The notes under the pieces are model-generated. The model searched no databases. It was not told where the DNA came from and saw only the letters and a list, made by a program, of their open reading frames with translations. A program made the position numbers and the translations under genes. A stretch of 64,000 nt of DNA from Prorocentrum cordatum (taxonomy: Eukaryota > Sar > Dinophyceae > Prorocentrales > Prorocentraceae): the NCBI GenBank assembly GCA_963575745.1, contig CAUYUJ010018063.1, positions 124,001 through 188,000 of the forward strand. The letters run 5' to 3'. Positions within the stretch are counted from its first letter, which is position 1. Each line of letters begins with the position of its first letter. Below are positions 9,640 to 17,714 of this stretch, in pieces.

Positions 9640-9816
9640 TGCTTGACACCTCCGAACACACACGATCAAATCATTTTCTCTCCTCGCATCGCCGCGGTGC
9701 TCGGTAGGGAGCACTGGCCGCCGCGGCCGGGCACCAGGGGCGGCCCGGTCGGTGGGCGGCCAGAGTAAGGGGCGGCCGAGCGGGGGCGGGGATAGCGCGC
9801 GATTGAGCGGGGGGGC

Positions 9817-10050
9817 GATACATGGGGGGGCAACGATAGCTGGGGGATAAGCCTAGGGGGGGGTGCATCGACCTGGAATCGGCGATACCTCGCCGATAGA
9901 TCGGCGATAGGCCCCCGATAGCGAATCCGCACCTTCCTGGGCGGCTTGGGGCTATCGGGCCCCTATCGGCGATCAGTGGGCGATTGAGGGTCGATGCATC
10001 CCCCCCTATGCCTATCCCCCCCTATCGTTGCCCCCGAATATATGGTGGGG
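9817..10050. mobile_element. foldback element with ~50-bp arms
   Basis: The left arm (CATGGGGGGGCAACGATAGC...GGGGTGCATCGACC) is repeated inverted at 9985-10050 (GGTCGATGCATCCCCCC...CTATCGTTGCCCCC). The middle holds GGCGATACCTCGCCGATAG palindromes. No coding sequence. Confidence 0.8.
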
Positions 10051-10101
10051 GGACAGAGGTGCCCTCTTCGGGACTCAGAGGCCCCCTTCAGGGCCGTAAG
10101 G

Positions 10102-10210
10102 TTCGGTCGGGCATGTCCCCCTACAGGCCGCTTTTGGACGAAAAATGAAATACTCTAACAAATAACCAACAATTCTCAAAAATAGTCAAAACATCGCCCC
10201 AAGACCTACC
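10102..10210 (+). mobile_element. F1 MITE copy D, right end lost
   Basis: Left terminus TTCGGTCGGGCATGTCCCC and core CTTTTGGACGAAAAATGAAA are clear. Homology fades after ACATCGCCCCAAGAC, and the CCTGTAGAGGG right end is not seen. Confidence 0.8.
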
Positions 10211-10260
10211 TATACGACCACCCTGCGGGTGATAAGGAGGTGAGAGGGGAGGGGGAACTA

Positions 10261-10430
10261 ACGTCTCACTCAATCGATCTCGCTATCGATGACACATTCG
10301 ATCTCACATTCGATCTCACATTCGATATCACTGTCGATCTCGCTATCGATCTCACAATCGATCTCACAATCGATCTCACAATCGATCTCACATTCGATCT
10401 CACTATCGATCTCACTGTCGATCTCACAAT
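10261..10430 (+). repeat. 12-bp satellite (ATCGATCTCACA)
   Basis: Thirteen to fourteen units of a 12-mer with A/T/C variants at three positions. Shorter runs recur at 10712-10765 and 10857-10925, so the array once spanned a larger block now broken up by CAT repeats. A 12-bp unit keeps all frames open. Confidence 0.9.
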
Positions 10431-10513
10431 CCGAGGCGAAGGAGGACACGGTTCGAGGCGAATCTAGCCGTGGCGACGAGTGGCCGATCTCACAATCAAT
10501 ATTACCATCGACG

Positions 10514-10516
10514 TCG

Positions 10517-10560
<44 letters not shown>

Positions 10561-10930
10561 GACATCACCATCAACATCATCATCATCATCGTCATCATCA
10601 TCATCACCATCAGCATCATCATCATCATCATCATCATCATCAACGTCGTCATCATCATCACAATCATCATCACCATCATGGCCATCATCACCATCATCAC
10701 CATCAGCATCGCACAATCGATCTGATTATCGATCTCACAGTCGAACTCCCAATCGATCTCACAATCGACGCCATCATCATCATCATCGTCATCATCATCA
10801 TCACCATCATCACCATCATCACCATCATTACCATCATCACCATCATCACCATCATCATCTCACAATCGATCTGACTATCGATCTCACAATCGATCTCACT
10901 ATCGATCTCACAATCGATCTCACAATGACG

Positions 10931-10963
<33 letters not shown>

Positions 10964-11033
10964 ACAACAACAACACCAACATCATCATCATCGCCATCAT
11001 CACCATCATCATCATCATCACCATCACCATCAC

Positions 11034-11076
<43 letters not shown>

Positions 11077-11125
11077 GTCATCATCGTCATCATCATCATC
11101 CACATCATCATCATCATCATCATCA
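10514..11125 (+). repeat. (CAT)n microsatellite in three blocks
   Basis: Blocks of CAT/ATC triplets at 10514-10700, 10768-10855 and 10928-11125, separated by remnants of the 12-bp satellite. The long Ser-, His- or Asp-rich open frames here are the microsatellite read as codons. Confidence 0.92.
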
Positions 11126-11128
11126 GGA

Positions 11129-11330
11129 CACCGACGGGACACCGACGGGACACCAGCGGGACACCGGCGGGACACAGCGCGCCACCGGCCGCCCGGAAGA
11201 GACACATTTGGTCAGGTCGCGCCTCAGCCACAGGGACACCGACGGGACACCAGCGGGACACCGGCGGGACACCGCGGGCCCCTGGCCGCCCGGAAGGGAG
11301 ACTTTTGGTCCGGCCGCGCCTCAGCCACAG
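11129..11330 (+). repeat. GGACACCGACG repeats duplicated as a ~97-bp unit
   Basis: Runs of 13-14 bp GGGACACC(G/A)(A/G)CG units at 11129-11170 are repeated at 11227-11270. Each is followed by a CCGCCCGGAAG block, so a ~97-bp unit was duplicated. Confidence 0.8.
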
Positions 11331-11454
11331 GAGGCTTTCTCTCGCCCGCCCACGCACGGCACGCACGCACGGCACGGCACGCACGAACACGAAACCGAAA
11401 TCGATTTCCCGGTAGGGGGGCTCTCCGTTCCACTTCGATCTCACCCCCTCACCT

Positions 11455-11499
11455 CCGATTTTTCAATGTCCCCCCTGTAGAAGGACAGGCCCGACTTCA
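11455..11499 (+). mobile_element. F1 MITE, right end fragment (copy E)
   Basis: Only TTTTTCAATGTCCCCCCTGTAG...GCCCGACTTCA remains. No left end was found upstream. Confidence 0.75.
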
Positions 11500-11647
11500 C
11501 CGTCAGGGGCCCCTTTCGGTGCCCCCCTACTGTGCGTCCTCCGACCGGGGCGGGGCGCAGGCGGAGCCGCGTGCGGGCGCCAGGCCGGGCCCCGCGCCGG
11601 TGGAACAAAAAAGCCTGCACAACAAGAAGTGGAGACTGCAGGAGGTT

Positions 11648-11700
11648 CCGCGGCGCCTCCGGCGCCGCCCCCGGCGCGCTCCGCGCGCCAGGGAGGGGGC
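11648..11700. repeat. GC-rich palindromic core repeat
   Basis: CGGCGCCTCCGGCGCCG followed by GGCGCGCTCCGCGCGCC. It is the same palindromic block as inside the 62466-62637 foldback, in the opposite orientation. Confidence 0.65.
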
Positions 11701-11751
11701 CCCGGAGCCGACCCACGATCCCCTTGCGGACCTCCGCCATCTCCTGTCTCA

Positions 11752-11915
11752 TGTATAGGCAAGCGCGTTCCACTACCCGCAAAGTCACTTCTCGCAAATA
11801 GCCTGGAGCCGTCGTGGGGGCTTTACGATATGTATATACACCGAGGCGAACGTTGCTTTTCTCTCGGACGCTCGCGAGGAGGCACTTTGCGAGCAATGGA
11901 ACGCGCTCGGTGAAT
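11752..11915. mobile_element. foldback element
   Basis: The arms AGCGCGTTCCACTACCCGCA and TGCGAGCAATGGAACGCGCT are inverted. The centre is a palindromic GTATATACA. No coding sequence. Confidence 0.7.
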
Positions 11916-11919
11916 GTAC

Positions 11920-12108
11920 CCAGACCCCCGACGTCGCGATTTTTCCGCAACGTCGACCCCCAGAGGTCTGGACCCTTTCCCCGGGACCGGTTTTTCATCC
12001 TGAATCATTTTCTGACGGTCCCGAAGCCCGGGAAGGGACCCCGGAGGCCGACAATAGTGAGAAACCTCCCGTCGTGATTTTTTCACGGCGCGAGGAGGTC
12101 TGGGTAAT
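11920..12108 (+). mobile_element. F5 repeat, copy a
   Basis: Reference F5 copy. It starts CCCAGACCCCCGACGTCG, then GATTTTTCC, GTCGACCCCCAGAGGTCTGG, a GGGACCGGTTTTTCATCC block, GACGGTCCCGAAGC, and ends CCCGTCGTGATTTTTTCACG...GGAGGTCTGGG. The outermost bases are inverted (CCCAGACC/GGTCTGGG), while the subterminal GTCGTGATTTTT blocks are direct repeats. No clean target duplication. Confidence 0.8.
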
Positions 12109-12715
12109 CCTCCTGCCGCGAACTGGGCGCGGTACTTGCCCGAAGTGTTCCCCCCGCCTGCCGAGGGCGAGGGCGAGCCGGGGCGGCCGCTGCGCGCGGG
12201 GGGGGCGCTGGGGGCGCCCGCGGCTCGGCGGCGCCATGGCGTCCAGCCGCGCCGCTGCCGCAGGCACCTCGCTGGTGGCCCTCCGTCTCGGTGTCGGCGT
12301 CCGGCGCTGGGGCTGTGCGGCCGCCTGGTCGTCGTGCTGGGGTTCGGTCGGGCCTGTCCCCCAACAGGCGGATTTCTGGAGAAAAAAGATACTGAACAAA
12401 TGCCCCCAAACGTGCCCCAAGATACTCGAAACATAGTCCCCAGACTATGCTTTTACTACTTTGGAATGTTTCCCCTGTAGAGGGACGGGCCCGCCTTGAT
12501 GCTGGGGCGCTGCACCGCCGCGCCGCCTCCGCCCGCCCAGGAGCGCTGCGCCGTGCCTGCCCCTCCGCTCCAGGCCGAGCGCCGGGGCGTCGTGCTGCGC
12601 GCGCTGGGCGAGCAGCGGGATGCCTTCGCCCTGTCCGGGGGTCCCGTATCCGCAGAACGTGCGCAAGCTCTGCCCAGATCCATCGAGATTCTGCGTGTGC
12701 GTGTTGCAGGCTCCC
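12109..12715 (+). pseudogene. GC-rich coding-like island split by F1 copy F
   Basis: Removing the MITE and one TGCTGGGG duplicate joins a plus-strand frame ending GLCGRLVVVLG (from about 12136) to one continuing RCTAAPPPPAQERC...ALGEQRDAFALSGG...ALPRSIEILRV. A minus-strand frame also joins, so the strand is not certain. The plus reading looks more protein-like. No AG acceptor stands at the MITE edge on the plus strand, so the MITE is more likely a disruption than an intron. A further open GC-rich part lies at 12770-12950. Family unknown. Confidence 0.3.
12343..12499 (+). mobile_element. F1 MITE copy F
   Basis: Complete copy (TTCGGTCGGGC...GCCCGCCTTGA) with identical flanking 8-mers TGCTGGGG at 12335-12342 and 12500-12507. 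Confidence 0.92.
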
Positions 12716-12961
12716 ACGAGCAAATCAGGAAATCAACGATGTAGTCGATCCCCTGCTCGGGCCCTTCCGTCCGCGGCCCCGCCGGCGCCCAGGACGCGCC
12801 GCCCGTGCCCGCCGCTGCACCGGCCGCTCCGCGGGAGGCCCAGTCGTTGGGGCTGCGTGCTGGCCGCGGTGCGGCCGCGGCGCCGCGCTGCGGCCTCTGC
12901 CCCGGCCTCGCGTCCGTTTGCCTCACCGGGGATCCGACGTCCCGACTGTGTCCATCCGGGG

Positions 12962-13231
12962 TCCCCCAAATGTGGGTGACCCAAAGGGGGGCTCCAGCTG
13001 AGAAAGGTGGTGGTGCAATAGATTTCGGGCAATTGTTTTGCACATGTACTGCCTGGAGAATCGTACTGCACTGTCTTGCAAGTAATGCATTGCACACGAA
13101 AGTCCAGCAAAACATCTGCGCCCCCGATTGTATTGCACGCCCCGAATTTATCGCAACCCCACAAATCTGTTGCACCAGATTTTATTGCACCTCCCCCTTG
13201 TCGCTGGAACCCCTTCTGGGTCAATCCGAAG
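12962..13231 (+). mobile_element. F7 element with TGCAATA-type inverted ends, copy 1
   Basis: The left part GGGTGACCCAAAGGGGGGC...GGTGGTGCAATAGAT is inverted at the right end (TTTTATTGCACCTCCCCC...CTTCTGGGTCAATCC). The middle carries at least five TTGCA/TGCAA motifs. The copy at 40425-40640 is about 75% similar. Confidence 0.8.
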
Positions 13232-13351
13232 TCTCGACCCGCTCTCGAGGAACAGCTTCTCCTCCCTCCAGTGGCCGCACACGGCGAACAAAAACACCGC
13301 CGTCTTGATTTGTTCGGTACGGTAGCCAGAGATCCCACGCATTGAAGAAAT

Positions 13352-13497
13352 CAAGACGGAGGTTTTTCTAAATTTTCAGCCTCTGGGGGCCCTCGCCAGA
13401 CCTGGGACCGTCAAAAAACGACTCAGGATGCAGAACGGGTCCTGGTCGAGACTTCGGGGGACCGCGTGTTGAACAAATCACGATATCGGATTTCTGG
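13352..13497 (-). mobile_element. F5 repeat, copy d
   Basis: Minus-oriented copy recognised by CAGCCTCTGGGGGCCCTCGC, GACCGTCAAAAAACGACTC and the AAATCACGATATCGG end. Confidence 0.75.
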
Positions 13498-13501
13498 GAA
13501 A

Positions 13502-13672
13502 TTGGGTTCGTGCGGCGTTGGCGCGCGCAACGGTTTTTCTGCGCCGACTGTTCAGCCTCGAATCGATCGCGGCCCCCACCGTTCAACGTTGTCTCTCGGG
13601 GCTTCTGCGTCCACGACTGCAATCTTGAACGCCTTCGCCGGCGTCGCCGGCGCGCGAACGCCGCATGGACCT
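13502..13672 (+). mobile_element. F8 element, copy 1
   Basis: Ends GGTTCGTGCGGCGTTGGCG and the inverted CGCGAACGCCGCATGGACC. Internal ATCGATCGCGGCCC and CGTTCAACGTTG blocks are shared with the copy at 29511-29706. Confidence 0.8.
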
Positions 13673-13701
13673 ATTGTACGTCGGATCTCTGGGTCTCGCC
13701 C

Positions 13702-13885
13702 CCCAGCCCCCCGACGTCATGATCGTTTCATGACGTCGACCCCCAGAGGTCTCGACCCCTTCCGCAGCACCGGCTTCTCATCCTGAGTCGTTTGTTGACA
13801 GCCCCGAGGTGCGGCGAGGGCCCCCAGGGGCCAAACATGGCGAAAAACAGAACCTTTCCGTCGTGATTGTTCCATGATGCGAGGG
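13702..13885 (+). mobile_element. F5 repeat, copy b
   Basis: Plus-oriented copy, CCCGACGTCATGATCG to TTCCATGATGCGAGGG. Its right edge is where F1 copy G inserted: the 8-mer TGCGAGGG is the F1 target. Confidence 0.8.
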
Positions 13886-14044
13886 GTAGGTCGGGCATGT
13901 CCCCCTGCAGGCGCATCTTGGACGAACAATAACAAATACCCGAGATGTCTTCAAACATTGTCGAACATGGTTGGAACATCGTCCCCTGACTATCTTCTTG
14001 ATCATTTTGAACTTCCCTGCTGTCGCGGGACAGGCCCGACTTCA
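13886..14044 (+). mobile_element. F1 MITE copy G
   Basis: Complete copy, GTAGGTCGGGC to GCCCGACTTCA. Flanking 8-mers TGCGAGGG and CGCGAGGG (7/8). Confidence 0.9.
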
Positions 14045-14142
14045 CGCGAGGGGGTCTCGCCCCCGGGTCGGGGCCGATGTCCAGCGCCCGCGGGGCCCCC
14101 GGCGTGGGCCGCCGGCCCCGGGCGCGCGCCCGCGCTGCCGCG

Positions 14143-14268
14143 TCACGCCAGGATCAGCCTCGGGCGCGCCCCGGCGGTGAGGGCCCGCGCCTGCGCCTCG
14201 GGCGGCTCGCTGCCGCCGCCCGACAGGAAGGGCGAGAGGACGTACGTCAGCGCACCGCTGCTCGCATC
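14143..14268 (-). CDS. candidate 3'-terminal exon, unknown protein
   Basis: Minus strand. After an acceptor (CGCTGCGGGAG|GATGCGAGC) the frame reads DASSGALTYVLSPFLSGGG, then SEPPEAQARALTAGARPRLI and ends at a TGA (14143-14145). Composition and balanced hydrophobicity look protein-like, and the frame ends cleanly. No family was recognised. Its upstream exons were not found. F1 copy G lies about 100 bp downstream. Confidence 0.35.
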   Translation of the reverse strand, partial: DASSGALTYVLSPFLSGGGSEPPEAQARALTAGARPRLILA

Positions 14269-14299
14269 CTCCCGCAGCGCAGAAGCCCGCAGACCCCCC

Positions 14300-14492
14300 A
14301 GGCCCCCCGACGTCGTGATTTTTCCACAGCGTCGAGCCCCAGAGGTCTGGACCCCTTCCCCGGGACCGGCTTTTCATCCTGCATCGTCTTGTGACGGTCC
14401 CGAGGCCCAGCAAAGGGACCCGGGAGGCCGAACATAGCGAAAAACTTCCCGCCGTAATTTTTCCACAGCGCGAGAAGGTCTGAGAAACCCGC
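14300..14492 (+). mobile_element. F5 repeat, copy c
   Basis: One of the best preserved copies, from CCCCCGACGTCGTGATTTTT to ATTTTTCCACAGCGCGAGAA. It includes GAGGTCTGGACCCCTTCCCC and the GACGGTCCCGAGGC block. Confidence 0.85.
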
Positions 14493-14529
14493 AGACCCCC
14501 TCGAATCGTGGACAAACACCACGTCGGGA

Positions 14530-14840
14530 AGCTCTTCGCTCTTCTCGGCCTCTGGGGGCCGCTCCCAGGGCCTCTGGGCCATCAACAAACGACTCCAGTT
14601 AAGTCGGGCCCGTCCCTGTACAAGAGGAAAACACAAAAGCATTGAACAAATAGCCAAGGAAAGATTTGTACTATTGGTGGTTCTCTTTTCATATGTTTGG
14701 ATTACCTTTTACCTTTCGCACGAAATCCGCCTGTAGGGGGACATGCCCGACCTAAGACTCGGGACGAGAAACCGGTCCCGGGAAGGGGGGCCGACGTGGT
14801 GAACAAATCACGACGTCGGAGGTCTGGGAAAGAGTCCAGA
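14530..14840 (-). mobile_element. F5 repeat, copy e, interrupted by F1 copy H
   Basis: The minus-oriented F5 halves are 14530-14598 (GGCCTCTGGGGGCCGC...CAACAAACGACTC) and 14756-14840 (GACTCGGGACGAGAAACCGG...AATCACGACGTCGG). Uninterrupted copies at 13352 and 22195 run straight across this point, so F1 inserted after F5. Confidence 0.85.
14599..14755 (-). mobile_element. F1 MITE copy H (inverted)
   Basis: Reads TTAAGTCGGGCCCGTCCCTG on the left and ATCCGCCTGTAGGGGGACAT...GCCCGACCTAA on the right, so it is in reverse orientation. Flanking 8-mers GACTCCAG and GACTCGGG (6/8). It is nested in F5 copy e. Confidence 0.9.
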
Positions 14841-15044
14841 CATCCGAGCGACGATCAAAAACAGGTCTCACGCGAGATGGCACAGTGACCTCTACGCCGC
14901 AGCTTGCGCGGGCCGCTCGCGCGGCACGCCTCACGGGAGACGAGGGCGTGTAAGCAGCGACCTTACGCGGGCAACGCAACTTACGCACGAATGTCGACGC
15001 AAACGATGCTTTTTTTACGACGAAATCGAGGCTGAATATGTTCC
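14841..15044. other. no gene recognised
   Basis: Contains GCGGGCCGCTCGCGCGGC and a GCGACCTTACGCGGGCAACG block that resembles 58835-58855. Nothing coding is supported. Confidence 0.4.
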
Positions 15045-15190
15045 TTGTTTCCAGCCTCTCGGGGCCCTTACCGGGCCTCGGGGCCGTCAAACAGCTGCTC
15101 GGGATGAAACACGGGCCCCGGGGAAAGGGTCGATAGGTCGGGGGGGGGCCCTGTCTCGAAACAGTCGAGACGCCGGATGCACGGGAGCGG
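15045..15190 (-). mobile_element. F5 repeat, copy f
   Basis: Minus-oriented and divergent: TTTCCAGCCTCTCGGGGCCC, GGGCCGTCAAACAGC, GGGATGAAACACGGGCCCCG. Confidence 0.7.
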
Positions 15191-15293
15191 GTCCTGAGGC
15201 AGAGGGTGACGGGATCTGCTCAGATCCACTGCCCCAGGCCTGGCCCACCCTGGGCCCAGGAGCGGCGTGTACGCCTCCGTGGCCAAGCCAGGA

Positions 15294-15426
15294 TGAGGTC
15301 GGGCGTGTCCTCCTACAGGCGGATTTTGGACGAACAACCAGGAAATACTTCAAAAACACCAAACTTGTCAACACATGTTGGGCTATTCTTGAACAGTCCT
15401 CCCGTCGAGGGACGTGCCCGACTGAA
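15294..15426 (+). mobile_element. F1 MITE copy I
   Basis: Complete but internally shortened copy, TGAGGTCGGGC to GCCCGACTGAA. Flanking 8-mers AGCCAGGA are identical at 15286-15293 and 15427-15434. Confidence 0.92.
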
Positions 15427-15497
15427 AGCCAGGAGGTCGCGAGGGCACCGCTCCTGGGCCCCCGGCGGGCCAGGCCTCGGGCAGCGGACGTGCAGCC

Positions 15498-15630
15498 TTA
15501 GGTCGGGCGTGGCCCCCTACAGGGGGGTGTTGGACGGACCAGTAAAAATAGTCAAGCCACCCATTTTCCCAAAGAGTCAATGCTAGTAACAAAAATCGTC
15601 CGCAGCCGATTTTTTACACGCCCGACTTAA
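15498..15630 (+). mobile_element. F1 MITE copy J
   Basis: TTAGGTCGGGCGTGGCCCCC to GCCCGACTTAA. The right half lacks the CCTGTAGAGGG block. Flanks GTGCAGCC and GACCAGCT match only 5/8, so this is an old or rearranged copy. Confidence 0.85.
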
Positions 15631-15729
15631 GACCAGCTCCCGGCCCCGAGGCGTCGTCTGACAGTGCCCGAGGGGGCCCCGGGAGTGCCCCGGGGTGCCG
15701 AAAGCGGCGAGCGGCCGCCGCTTGGGGGC

Positions 15730-15815
15730 GCGTGCCGGCCAGGATTTCGGAGCGAGTCCGGTGGTGACGACGCGACGACGCGAGGGTCTCCCAGGAAGTC
15801 CCCAGAGGACAACGA
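15730..15815 (+). mobile_element. possible relic of introner family I1
   Basis: GGATTTCGGAGCGAGTCCGG followed by TGGTGACGACGCGACGAC and CCCAGGAAGTCCCCAGAGG resembles the core of introns 2 and 6 of the coiled-coil gene (GGATTGCGAGGCGAACCC, GGTGGCGACGACGGGG, CCCAGGAGGCCC). The ends are not preserved. Confidence 0.4.
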
Positions 15816-15899
15816 GGCAAGGGCAGGGAGATATATGATGCAGTATCCAAGACCGTTTCCCCCCCCCCCTTCATGCGCGATGGATGAAGTGAAACTGCT

Positions 15900-16200
15900 A
15901 CACTTGACGGAGGGGAGGTGCCAGTCTGCAATGGTGCATACAAGCCTCAGCGGAAATTTACGTGGTGGCTCACAAAAGTTCACGTCGTCGACGGTGTCTT
16001 TCCCGTCGTCGCCTCCATCTGGGTGTGGCGTGGTGTTGCGGTGCTTCAGGGAGCCGGAGCGACGGTGTCTTCGTCGTCGTCGTCGCCGTCCCCCCCCATC
16101 CCATCCTGGGGGGGGCCGAGGGACCCTGAGACCCATCCCATCTGGGAAGGGGGGCAGTGGGCCCGGAGCTCAGCATCAAATGGGTACTCCAGATTTCGTA
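15900..16200 (+). repeat. F13 repeat, copy 1
   Basis: Contains GTGGCGTGGTGTTGCGGTGC, a (GTC)n run and two copies of CCCATCCCATCYTGGGG. The same order is seen at 63480-63760 with a much longer (CGTCGC)n run. Confidence 0.7.
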
Positions 16201-16607
16201 AGACAGGGAAGGGGGTCACAACCCTCTCAGACGATAAGTTTTAGACCCCCCCAAACCATCCACGAAAGAGCGGCCCTTTGCCCAGACCCCCCCCGAACCC
16301 TCCAAGACAGCTCAAATCAGACCCCCCCACAAATGTGACCCCCACCACTTTATGGTGGAATCCGGAGTACCTGTTCCTCCTCCGAACTTCCCTCAGGACC
16401 ACTTTTCCTCAATGCATGGCGAATTCTTGTGGCACACCCGGAATGGGTACGGAAAGAATGGATACGATGCCACACCGCAGATGCTGTCCGAAACCGACAG
16501 CAGCTGTCGCTGGACAAGCGACCTGTTGATTAAAACGGACAACCGCCGTCGCGACGCCGACAGCGAACCCTGTTCAAAACGGACAGGGACTGCTGTCGGC
16601 CTTCCGT
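16201..16607. other. no gene recognised
   Basis: A mixed-composition stretch. Open frames run through it in both directions but none has splice or family support. Confidence 0.4.
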
Positions 16608-16715
16608 GGAGGAGAAGGAGGATGAGGAGGAGAAAAAGGGGGGGAGGAGGAGGAGGAGGAGGAGGAGGAGGAGGAGGAGGAGGAGGAGGAGGAGGAGGAG
16701 GAGGAGGAGGAGGAC
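16608..16715 (+). repeat. (GGA)n microsatellite
   Basis: Nearly pure GGA from 16640. It borders the F6 unit, as the CT-rich tract does in the inverted F6 copy. Confidence 0.9.
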
Positions 16716-16719
16716 CAGT

Positions 16720-17445
16720 GCAAACCCAAGAGTCATCAACGATGTTGGAATTAACCCTCCCTCCACGCTCCCTCTTCATAGGCCCCTGCAACGGTTCGTT
16801 TCCATTGAGGAAACTGCCTCGTTGGAAGACAACAGTTTGAAGATCCTGAAGCGTGCCAAAACATTGTTCTCGGGATTTCAACGTCACGTATCAACCTGGC
16901 TGCTGCGTCTTGACGATCCAGAATCGCGCCAAAGCGCCAGATCCGTGAAACTCTTGCAAGGTTTGTAAACGAATGTGTGCGGCGCTAAGGCGAGAGCCTC
17001 ATTTTGAAAAGGAGCCGCCCTCAATCAGTGAAACTCCTGCAAATGTTAAAAACGAATGTGCGCGGCGCTACAAGGATAATCACATGTTGAAAACCACCTG
17101 CCCTCAATCCGTGAAACTCTTGTAAATTTTGAAAGCGAGAACCACATTTTGAAAGCCACCCGCGCTCAATCCGTGAAACTCTTGCAATGTTTGAAACCCA
17201 TATGCGCGGCGCTATAGCGAGAACCGCATTTTGAAAACCACCCGCCCTCGATCCGTGAAACCGTTGAACATTTACAAATGAATGTGCGCGGCGCTAAGGC
17301 AAGAGCCACATTTTGAAAACCACCCGCCCTCAATCCGTGAAACTTTTGCAAATCTTTAAAACGAATGCGGGCGGCGCCAAGGCGACAACCACATTTTGAA
17401 AGCGACCCGCCCTCCATCTGTGAAGCTGTTGTCACTTTTTCAGAG
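16720..17445 (+). repeat. F6 flank (16720-16965) plus 83-bp tandem array (16966-17445)
   Basis: The flank includes GATGTTGGAATTAACCC, two TCTTGACGATCC/AAGATCCTGAAG-type blocks and CGGGATTTCAACGTCACG. The array has about six units (starts near 16979, 17062, 17206, 17288 and 17371; spacing 82-83 bp, with one deleted unit). It is the forward partner of 2390-3120. Confidence 0.85.
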
Positions 17446-17544
17446 TCATAACTGGTGAGGAAGCCTTATACGAAACGCCCGGCTCGCCCTAAAACCGGCC
17501 TCGGGGTGCGACAACGAGTGATCTACAAGGAGAAGGAATGGGGA

Positions 17545-17706
17545 CGGAGAGGAAGAGGAGAAGGAGGAGGAAGGAGAGGAAACTGGGGGAGGAGGATGGG
17601 GACGGAGAGGAAGAGGGGAGGAAAACAAAGAGGAGGAGGAGGAGGAGGAGGAGGAGGAGGAGGAGGAGGAGGGAGAAAGAGGAGGAGGGGGGGGGGGGAG
17701 GAGGAG
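17545..17706 (+). repeat. purine tract (GGA, GAA, G-runs)
   Basis: Starts 10 bp beyond the exon at 17715, so on the minus strand it forms a CT-rich stretch just inside the following intron. Confidence 0.9.
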
Positions 17707-17714
17707 GAGCTCAC

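Noticed and set aside
10289-11758. 489-codon Ser/His-rich frame on the plus strand
   Set aside because: It runs through the 12-bp satellite, three (CAT)n blocks, a GGACACC repeat and an F1 end. No selection for a frame is visible.
12343-12499. F1 copy F considered as an intron
   Set aside because: No AG at its plus-strand right edge. On the minus strand only a strained GC donor is possible. Disruption is the simpler reading.
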